From: Minisyncoccota bacterium
GTDB taxonomy: Bacteria; Patescibacteriota; Minisyncoccia; Minisyncoccales; MHMH01
DNA: 25,915 bases
NCBI GenBank assembly: GCA_028694095.1
Contig: JAQUTZ010000004.1
Coordinates: 1 to 25,915 of the forward strand
Direction of reading: 5' to 3'
The position numbers were made by a program, and so were the translations under genes. Shown here one piece after another: positions 21,168 to 25,915 of the stretch. Below the pieces are notes generated by a model. It was given only the letters and a program-made list of their open reading frames with translations, ran no database searches and had not been told where the DNA came from. Within the stretch, counting starts at the first letter, position 1. Each line of letters starts with the position of its first letter.

Positions 21168-21826
21168 AGAAGTTTAAAATTATTAATAACGAGATTAAAC
21201 TTGTATCCCAAGCGCTTCGCCGCTTTCCGGCAGTAAGTCATCCTGTCGGTGAATATCTCAAAATACTCTATTACGGGAACAAAGGAAGTGTCTATTTTTA
21301 AAACCAAGGTTATGTTCTTCTTTTTCTTGTCCACTCCCAGCTTGCTGTATTTGGTGGCGAAATTAACGCGGTTGTGAATGTCCTCCTCTATGACTTTCTT
21401 GTCTTTAACCGTAACCCTTTCCCTCCTGACGTCTGACTTGTCGGCCAGAATGGTAACGGCCGATACGGGATCGGTGAATTCCATTTCGTATTTGTCGTGG
21501 TTAACTATGGCCTGCATAAGCTGGGCCAGTTCCGAGGGAGTAAAGTCTTTCTGAAAAAGCTGCTGGAATATAACGGCTCCCATGTAGTTGTGGTAAGTAC
21601 GGCTGAGGAAGTTTCCAAAGTCATGGCAGAAAGCAGCAATGGCGCACATTTCCTGCTTGTCCTTGCTGAGCCCTATTTCCCTTGCAATGTTTCTGGCTCT
21701 GGCTGAAACCAGATCCACGTGGTCCAAGCCGTGGTCTGTGTACTGCAAAAGGCGCAGCCTTTCTCCGGCCTGTTCTATGAACTCTATTAAATACGGATTC
21801 TTTTTAAGCTCTTTGAGCGTTATCAT
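21164..21826 (-). CDS. HD-domain phosphohydrolase
   Basis: A 220-residue protein of the HD superfamily. Metal-binding residues appear in order: H36 in TDHGLDHVDL, H68-D69 in FCHDFGN, H79 in RTYHNYMG, H110 in IVNHDKYE and D129 in ADKSDVRRERV, a six-residue set consistent with a dinuclear metal site. The C-terminal part has no recognised domain. The substrate is unknown, possibly a nucleotide, cyclic dinucleotide or similar. The gene overlaps the ferric-reductase-like gene by 23 bases and mscL by four, so these three genes are tightly coupled, which may hint at a membrane or osmotic stress function. Confidence 0.85.
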   Translation of the reverse strand: MITLKELKKNPYLIEFIEQAGERLRLLQYTDHGLDHVDLVSARARNIAREIGLSKDKQEMCAIAAFCHDFGNFLSRTYHNYMGAVIFQQLFQKDFTPSELAQLMQAIVNHDKYEMEFTDPVSAVTILADKSDVRRERVTVKDKKVIEEDIHNRVNFATKYSKLGVDKKKKNITLVLKIDTSFVPVIEYFEIFTDRMTYCRKAAKRLGYKFNLVINNFKLL

Positions 21827-22442
21827 TTTTCAATGTTTTGCGGTAATAAGCGACTGTTTTTAGGAAGCCGGCCGACTGCAAAATAATAATCACGATAATC
21901 ATTGCCAGATAGGCCCAATGGAGCCAGTCTCCCGGCCTGCCCGGCCGGAAAAAAGCGTGATTTAAAGTATGAGCGCCGACTAAATAGAAAACAACATAAG
22001 CGAAACTTTGAATCCATCTCCAGGACTGAAGCCCCAGGAACTTTATCGCCTTGCCAAAAGAAGTGCCCGCCAAAACAACGGCGATGAGCAGAGCCACAAG
22101 GCCGATTAAATCCGAAATGCGCATGCCCGCTAGGTAGCCGGCAACATCCCACTGATTCCCCTTAAAAATTAAAAGCAGGTGGGATATTGAAAATATTGTA
22201 AACCAGACTCCCAGTTCTCCCCTCCAACTCCAGGGCAAATTCCAGGGCAGAGCTTCCATGGCCGGGCGCCAGAGCCTCATCACCGGTCCTATCGACAGGG
22301 TTAAAAACAGGAGAATAAAGGCCGTGCCAGCCACCGCCCTGCCGAATTCTATTCCCAGAGAGTATAAAAGGGTAGCCAGCAGAACCGAAGATAAGGCGAC
22401 GATGAGGTGGTATAAAAAGTTGTTTTTTAAATCCATAATCAT
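21804..22442 (-). CDS. Ferric-reductase-like transmembrane domain protein
   Basis: A 212-residue membrane protein of the ferric reductase-like domain (MsrQ/YedZ-like, heme b). About six helices are visible; heme-ligand histidines probably include that in FSISHLLLIF (following WRGELGVWFTIF), that in YLVGAHTLNH, and that in DWLHWAYL. RPGRPGDWLHW matches a family loop. No NAD/FAD domain follows, so electrons must come from elsewhere. There is no MsrP-type partner in the window. The ATG at 22440-22442 is used; ATG at 22434-22436 is possible. It is the first gene of a long leftward run to 14784, and lies after the lipid-kinase terminator. Confidence 0.85.
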   Translation of the reverse strand: MIMDLKNNFLYHLIVALSSVLLATLLYSLGIEFGRAVAGTAFILLFLTLSIGPVMRLWRPAMEALPWNLPWSWRGELGVWFTIFSISHLLLIFKGNQWDVAGYLAGMRISDLIGLVALLIAVVLAGTSFGKAIKFLGLQSWRWIQSFAYVVFYLVGAHTLNHAFFRPGRPGDWLHWAYLAMIIVIIILQSAGFLKTVAYYRKTLKNDNAQRA

Positions 22443-22456
22443 ATTGATTTATTTTA
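22443..22456 (-). promoter_or_regulatory. Possible -10 box before the ferric-reductase gene
   Basis: A TAAAAT box (22451-22456) on the minus strand lies eight bases before the ATG. No good -35 box is seen at 16-18 bases. If real, the transcript would be almost leaderless, like the C39 gene. Confidence 0.3.
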
Positions 22457-22485
22457 TCAGAAAAACGGTTTTCAGCATATATGCC

Positions 22486-22519
22486 AAGAAAAAGAGAGGG
22501 TGTTTTCCATCCTCTCTTA
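22486..22519 (-). terminator. Terminator of the lipid-kinase gene
   Basis: AAGAGAGGGTG (22492-22502) pairs with CATCCTCTCTT (22508-22518) with a mismatch near the loop. On the minus strand it is followed by TTTTCTT. It begins immediately after the lipid-kinase stop. Confidence 0.82.
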
Positions 22520-22520
22520 T

Positions 22521-23459
22521 TTAAGCAGGCTGCAATTTTAGCTTAGCTTTTATCTCGGCGGTCTGCCACTTTTGGTCGCCGGGGATAACCACTTCCAGCG
22601 CCCTGGGAAGACAGCCGATGCTGTATTCTTTCCGGGATTCAAGAACTTCTCCGTCAACCTGGCAGTTAAGCTCGTTATCGCAGCGTATCGTAAACGAACG
22701 AGCTCTGAACAATCCGGTTTCGGGGAGGTCTAAATGGGTTCCCATCAGCACCTTATGGATATTGGTCAGTATTCTTTTTTTTCTCATCTTTCCTATCCAG
22801 CAGATATCCAGAAAGCCGTCGGTGAAGCTCGCCTCCGGAGCTATCTTGAACATGGCTCCGTACTGCGGTCCGTTGGCGGCCACTAAAATAGTGGTGCGCC
22901 TGGATACTATCTCTCCCTTCTCTTGGAAATGAACTTCTACTTCGGGATAGCCTATGGGCTGGGACATCTCTTGGAAAAAAGCTATTAAGTAGAGCAGTTT
23001 TCCGGGGAAGGGAAAACGGCTTCGCTTGAGGGCGGGAATCCGCCCGGTCAGCTTGGCATCCAGTCCGAAGCTGGCCGCGTTGATAAAAACTCTTCCGTTA
23101 ATCGTTCCGGCATCTATCTTTATTTTCTTTCCGCAAAGAGCCGTCTCCAAGGCCTCCCTTGGATTTTGGGGAATGCCCAGCCCCTTGGAAAAATCATTGC
23201 CCGTTCCAGAAGGTATGACCGCCAAGGGAATCTTGCTTCCGGCCAGAACTCCGGCTACCTCGCTGACTGTTCCGTCTCCGCCTGCCGCTATAACCATCTG
23301 ATACCCTTTTGCAAGGGCCATCCAGGTTAAATCGGCGGCAGTTTGCAAAAGAGTAGTCTCAAAAACGTCAATACCCCTGTTCGATTCTTTTATCATCTTT
23401 CCGCACCTGGCTCCCCGGCCGTCGCCGGAAATGGGATTTACTATCGCTGCAATCTTCAT
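22521..23459 (-). CDS. Diacylglycerol kinase-like (YegS/DagK) lipid kinase
   Basis: A 312-residue protein of the diacylglycerol kinase catalytic family. The N-terminal AAIVNPISGDGRG, the nucleotide-binding AAGGDGTVSEVAG, and PSGTGNDFSKGLG are the family motifs in order; FTDGFLDICWIGK and the late VDGE match the second domain. It probably phosphorylates a membrane lipid such as diacylglycerol to phosphatidic acid, though the lipid substrate is not readable. A strong AGGAGG precedes the ATG at 23457-23459. It is a single-gene unit with its own promoter and terminator. No lipid-synthesis gene is adjacent. Confidence 0.92.
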   Translation of the reverse strand: MKIAAIVNPISGDGRGARCGKMIKESNRGIDVFETTLLQTAADLTWMALAKGYQMVIAAGGDGTVSEVAGVLAGSKIPLAVIPSGTGNDFSKGLGIPQNPREALETALCGKKIKIDAGTINGRVFINAASFGLDAKLTGRIPALKRSRFPFPGKLLYLIAFFQEMSQPIGYPEVEVHFQEKGEIVSRRTTILVAANGPQYGAMFKIAPEASFTDGFLDICWIGKMRKKRILTNIHKVLMGTHLDLPETGLFRARSFTIRCDNELNCQVDGEVLESRKEYSIGCLPRALEVVIPGDQKWQTAEIKAKLKLQPA

Positions 23460-23465
23460 CGTTTT

Positions 23466-23530
23466 CCTCCTTTTAAAAGAGCTCTCCGATGTGTCTATGT
23501 CAGGATAGCCGTATCCTTGAAAAATATCAA
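23466..23530 (-). promoter_or_regulatory. Promoter and leader of the lipid-kinase gene
   Basis: Minus strand: TTGATA (23525-23530), a 17-base spacer and TATCCT (23502-23507), then the leader box CTCTTTTAAAAGGAGG (23466-23481). This box matches the leaders at 8498-8514 and 11182-11198. Confidence 0.62.
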
Positions 23531-23561
23531 GTAAAAAAGGCGGGCCGGAGGCGCGCCTTTA
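23531..23561 (-). terminator. Terminator of the small orphan at 23562
   Basis: AAAGGCG (23536-23542) pairs with CGCCTTT (23554-23560) around an 11-base loop; TTTTTTAC follows on the minus strand. It is located at the stop codon of the 107-residue gene. Confidence 0.8.
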
Positions 23562-23885
23562 CTAATCGGGTTCCAATTTGTCTATATCTTCGAGGGTTTG
23601 AATAAAAGACATTATCTGGGCGGGAAGCCCTGTTTCGCTTTCCCAAAGAAATTCAGGTTCGGGAAAAGCGGAATTCCATATTACCTTTATATCCTCTTCG
23701 TCAAAAATACCTACCTCGTTCAAGGCCCGGCAGAAGCCGATAAGCTCCCACGAGGACTGAAGGAAGCATGTGTACGTTTCCATTCTTTCTTCAAGAGATT
23801 TTTCCTTTTTATTCTCCTGCTCGTCATGGTATTTTCTGCACTTTTTTGCCATTTCTACGGCCCGCCGGAGAAGTTCCTCTTTCAT
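23562..23885 (-). CDS. Hypothetical helical protein
   Basis: A 107-residue protein, mostly charged and helical, with an N-terminal amphipathic region (KEELLRRAVEMAKKCRKYHDEQ) and a central hydrophobic core around FLQSSWELIGFCRALNEVG. No family, membrane segment or metal site is recognised. The start at 23883-23885 was chosen because AGGAGG lies eight bases before; a GTG at 23894 would put the ribosome binding site against the start codon. It follows a 72-residue gene by 43 bases. The group of genes between 23562 and 25644 shares this style of short, soluble, unrecognised product. Confidence 0.68.
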   Translation of the reverse strand: MKEELLRRAVEMAKKCRKYHDEQENKKEKSLEERMETYTCFLQSSWELIGFCRALNEVGIFDEEDIKVIWNSAFPEPEFLWESETGLPAQIMSFIQTLEDIDKLEPD

Positions 23886-23928
23886 TCTCCCCACCTCCTT
23901 AATTTAAAAGGACTTTTTTATGTCTATA

Positions 23929-24147
23929 TCAATAATTTTCGTCTATGTACAGCTGGGCGGCCTGCAAAGCGAAATCGTCTGCCTCCCGCTCCGTATTAAA
24001 CGTCCGCGGCCAGCTGAAGGGCCTTTCCTCAGGATTCATCGCTTCCTGCTCAGGAACAATCCTGGCCCTGGGAATCCATTTCCCTTTGTCGCCCTTATAG
24101 GACTCGGCAATTATTCGGTAGCCCCTATGAAGCATTTCTTCCGTCAT
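23929..24147 (-). CDS. Small hypothetical protein
   Basis: A 72-residue protein with a beta-rich start (GYRIIAESYKGDKGKWIPRARI) and a helical end (READDFALQAAQLYIDENY). The pattern suggests a small alpha/beta fold, but I cannot name a family. The start is uncertain: an AAGGGAG ribosome binding site (24173-24179) lies seven bases before an in-frame ATT (24163-24165), whereas the ATG at 24145-24147 has no ribosome binding site; an ATG at 24135 is a third choice. A TATAAT box (24184-24189) lies upstream with no clear -35. Confidence 0.55.
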   Translation of the reverse strand: MTEEMLHRGYRIIAESYKGDKGKWIPRARIVPEQEAMNPEERPFSWPRTFNTEREADDFALQAAQLYIDENY

Positions 24148-24202
24148 AAGGCTGAACCTGTTAATTGTTTATCTCCCTTATTCCATTATACAAAAAAGCG
24201 CA

Positions 24203-24245
24203 GCCAAATTAAAAGGCCCGGACATATTATTGCCTGGGCCTTTCT
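24203..24245 (-). terminator. Terminator overlapping the end of the zincin gene
   Basis: AAGGCCC (about 24208-24214) pairs with GGGCCTT (about 24236-24242), with an extra CC/GG pair further in. The first arm on the transcript encodes the final residues (ERPRQ) and the TAA is in the loop; TTTTAATTT follows. Confidence 0.8.
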
Positions 24246-24901
24246 GTTTTAATAAGGGAAGCTATTTTTTTATTAAGAGATATTTTTCCTCCGTTCCCGC
24301 GGATTTTACTGATAACAAAGGATTCAATCACCGAAGCGTCAAACTCTCGCGGCTTCATCCTGTCTCTGATATAATCCTCGGATTCTCCGTCTCTTTCGTA
24401 AATCTTCTTTCTTTCTTCGAATTCTACGGCATAGAACTCTATCGTCCACTTGAGAATCCGGTCGTCAATAATTTCAGCGCTTTTGGGAGTAAACTTCCTT
24501 ATCTTCAGTTTGTTTTGGAGCCTGTGCCTGACCTCATGGGCCGCTACCCTGAAAAACATTTCGTCCCAGCTGTTTTTTACAAGCTTGGCTCGATTGCCCG
24601 GCCTGCCGTTTTTGATTATTACCCGTTTTTTGGATTTCTCCTCTTTGAGGTAATCGGCGATGCCGTTGACGAATATCAGGTAGCATTCCTCTGATTCCTT
24701 GTCGCCCCTGTGGTAGGCCACCGGATATTTGTGGGGATGCTTGCTGGCGGGTATGATATTTATCATTCCCCTCTCTTTTTTGGAAAAAACCAGCTCGTCT
24801 AGGGCGCTTATAGCGACCATAACCCTTAGGGCCATTCCAATATCCCTGTTGCCAGCTCCCTTTTCCCTTAATTCTTGCGTTAAACTTTTAAATGTGCTCA
24901 A
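24227..24901 (-). CDS. Putative zinc metallopeptidase (HExxH)
   Basis: A 224-residue protein without signal peptide or membrane helix. The only catalytic clue is RVAAHEVRHRLQ, an HExxH zincin motif at residues 122-126 on a predicted helix. Acidic residues further on (E155 and E160 in IEFYAVEFE) could supply the third ligand. The rest is basic and helical. I cannot assign a peptidase family. It starts with TTG (24899-24901) behind AGGAGG with a six-base spacer, downstream of a perfect consensus promoter. It is flanked by the MetH-activation-like gene and two small orphans, each with its own signals. Confidence 0.68.
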   Translation of the reverse strand: MSTFKSLTQELREKGAGNRDIGMALRVMVAISALDELVFSKKERGMINIIPASKHPHKYPVAYHRGDKESEECYLIFVNGIADYLKEEKSKKRVIIKNGRPGNRAKLVKNSWDEMFFRVAAHEVRHRLQNKLKIRKFTPKSAEIIDDRILKWTIEFYAVEFEERKKIYERDGESEDYIRDRMKPREFDASVIESFVISKIRGNGGKISLNKKIASLIKTERPRQ

Positions 24902-24921
24902 TTTAAACCTCCTAATCGGAA

Positions 24922-24950
24922 ATTATATAATAAATTATCGTCATTGTCAA
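24922..24950 (-). promoter_or_regulatory. Perfect sigma70 promoter of the zincin gene
   Basis: Minus strand: TTGACA (24945-24950), a 17-base spacer and TATAAT (24922-24927). Both boxes match consensus exactly. It starts right in the T-run of the preceding terminator. Confidence 0.9.
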
Positions 24951-24983
24951 TAAAAGAGCCCGGGTCTTAAAACCTGGGCTCTG
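24950..24983 (-). terminator. Terminator overlapping the end of the MetH-activation-like gene
   Basis: AGAGCCCGGG (24955-24964) pairs with CCTGGGCTCT (24973-24982) with one mismatch. On the transcript the first arm encodes TEPR and the loop holds the final Phe and the TAA stop. TTTTATT follows and runs into the next -35 box. Confidence 0.85.
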
Positions 24984-25644
24984 TTGGAAAGGCGATGCCA
25001 GACACTGTTTTCTGCGGAACCATGAGGCAGCTGGGATGCTCGGAAGAATTCAGGAGCTCCACTCCCAGTTCTTCTTTTATCTTCTCTCTGCCTAAAAGGT
25101 CGAATATGACTTTCTGCTGCGGTATCTTCCAGTCGAATCCCGTGGCCTCTCCGTATCCCGGAGAAAGGCGGCGGAAAGACTTTTTAAAGCCGCACTCCCT
25201 GGCCATGAACTTGCAGATATATCGGGCAACGGCCTCAGCCCCCTCGGAGCCTATAACGTCCAGATGGAAAGCGCTGTAGCCCTTTTCCTCCCCCTCCATT
25301 ATTTCGTCTCCGAAGGTGGCAACGAAAAGAACCAGCTTTTCCGGCTTGAATTTCAGTATGTTTCTTTTGACCAGGTATGAGCTGGTCAGAACTCCCTGCC
25401 TGCCGGTTTCCGGCTCGAAAAGAAGGACTCTTTTCCTGCTGAGAATCTCGTAATCGAATGCCTGATAAATGGCCCGGGGATATATTAAGCGCTTAATCCC
25501 CTTTTTCACTTCTTTTATTATCTTCCTCTGCCTTTTAACTCTCTGGGGCTTGTGCTCCTGCACCCACAAAGAAAATCCGGCGTGCTTTAAGATATTCTCG
25601 GTCCTTAGTTTCACCGAAAAGCCTTTGATAATTCTGGCTTCCAT
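24967..25644 (-). CDS. Stand-alone MetH activation-domain-like protein
   Basis: A 225-residue protein resembling the S-adenosylmethionine-binding activation domain at the C-terminus of cobalamin-dependent methionine synthase. The matching segments are KLVLFVATFGDEI, HLDVIGSEGAEAVARYIC, RRLSPGYGEATGFDWKIPQQ, and the closing LGVELLNSS followed by LMVPQKTVSGIAF, in the family order. The N-terminal 70 residues are basic and have no recognised domain. There are no homocysteine, folate or B12-binding modules here. Such free-standing domains are known with separated MetH-like systems, but none is nearby. A strong AAGGAGG precedes the ATG at 25642-25644. Confidence 0.8.
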   Translation of the reverse strand: MEARIIKGFSVKLRTENILKHAGFSLWVQEHKPQRVKRQRKIIKEVKKGIKRLIYPRAIYQAFDYEILSRKRVLLFEPETGRQGVLTSSYLVKRNILKFKPEKLVLFVATFGDEIMEGEEKGYSAFHLDVIGSEGAEAVARYICKFMARECGFKKSFRRLSPGYGEATGFDWKIPQQKVIFDLLGREKIKEELGVELLNSSEHPSCLMVPQKTVSGIAFPTEPRF

Positions 25645-25715
25645 TCAATCCTCCTTATTGTAAAAGATGCTTTCCCAATACTGCCATCTTAAAAAACGTT
25701 TGTCCAGGGTTTCTT

Positions 25716-25915
25716 TTACAAAGAATTAAGCTTATCTATCAAAGCCTGTTTTGGCCGCACCCCCACCGCTCTTTCCACCGGTTCGCCGTTCTTGAAAATG
25801 ATAAGGGCGGGAGTGGCCGGAATTCCGTATTTCTCGGCAATATCCGGAGCTTCAAAAACATTCAGTTTTCCTATTTTCACCCTTTCTCCGATTTCCCTGT
25901 CCACTTCCTCTATGA
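25716..25915 (-). CDS. trxA: Thioredoxin, truncated by window edge
   Basis: The C-terminal 66 or so residues of a thioredoxin. VKIGKLNVFEAPDIAEKYGIPATPALIIFKNGEPVERAVG is the hallmark second half, with the cis-proline in ATPAL. The CGPC active site would be just outside the right edge; the reading frame is open to the edge, so the upstream part belongs to the same gene. Its probable reductase is TrxB at 4157-5095. The stop is 71 bases before the MetH-activation-like start. Confidence 0.9.
   Translation of the reverse strand, partial: IEEVDREIGERVKIGKLNVFEAPDIAEKYGIPATPALIIFKNGEPVERAVGVRPKQALIDKLNSL

Noticed and set aside
1..25915. CRISPR arrays, tRNA or rRNA genes, insertion sequences
   Set aside because: No regularly spaced repeats or transposase motifs were seen, and the gaps between genes are short and filled mainly by promoters and terminators.

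Overview
The window is about 26 kb of compact bacterial DNA using the standard code: TGA is a stop at several gene ends, so the TGA=Gly codes of Gracilibacteria and Absconditabacteria are excluded. Thirty-eight of the 39 genes called lie on the minus strand. The gene mix (short lower-glycolysis enzymes, lysine-rich FtsZ, many small membrane or Cys-rich orphans, DUF5684-like, DUF2178, DUF134 and DUF5320 proteins, a UvrD-nuclease fusion), the dense overlaps and the short leaders suggest a member of the Patescibacteria/CPR, possibly Parcubacteria-like. This placement is inferred from gene content; no marker phylogeny was run. No rRNA, tRNA, CRISPR array, transposase or phage gene was found, and no gene-free stretch exceeds about 135 bp.

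Layout, read mainly right to left because transcription is leftward. (1) 5971-1: galU, thioredoxin reductase, enolase, phosphoglycerate mutase, a membrane-anchored thioredoxin-fold protein, a ROK sugar kinase, a glutaredoxin and a truncated gap gene, which together form a lower-glycolysis and thiol-redox operon. (2) 7569-6037: ftsZ with its own promoter and terminator. (3) 8489-7668: a dCMP-deaminase-like enzyme followed by two tiny Cys-rich proteins. (4) 9697-8585: a multi-pass membrane protein, a cupin and a two-TM protein. (5) 10496-9762: an anchored C39-like peptidase. (6) 11175-10552: a SpoT-like HD hydrolase. (7) 13204-11275: DUF2178 membrane protein, XRE regulator, rlmN and panD, behind a promoter whose -10 box lies inside a perfect inverted repeat. 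(8) 13338-14093: the only plus-strand gene, of unknown function. (9) 14662-14131: DUF5320 and DUF134. (10) 22442-14784: ferric-reductase-like membrane protein, HD phosphohydrolase, MscL, ATP-cone/PD-(D/E)XK nuclease, UvrD-type helicase-nuclease, exonuclease VII large and small subunits, DUF167 and a DUF333-FKBP fusion, a long tightly packed run centred on DNA processing. (11) 23459-22521: diacylglycerol-kinase-like enzyme. (12) 25915-23562: a truncated thioredoxin, a stand-alone MetH-activation-like protein, an HExxH zincin candidate and two small orphans.

Regulatory signals are clear. Several units start from near-consensus TTGACN-16/18-TATAAT promoters placed just after the previous unit's terminator. 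In three genes the terminator's first arm is made of the last codons and the stop codon sits in or beside the loop. Three units share a CTTTTAAAAGG(A/G)GG leader. The least explained parts are the 23.5-25.6 kb orphan cluster, the two Cys-rich small proteins at 7.7-8.0 kb, the DUF333-FKBP fusion, the ATP-cone nuclease, and the lone PanD and MetH-activation proteins.
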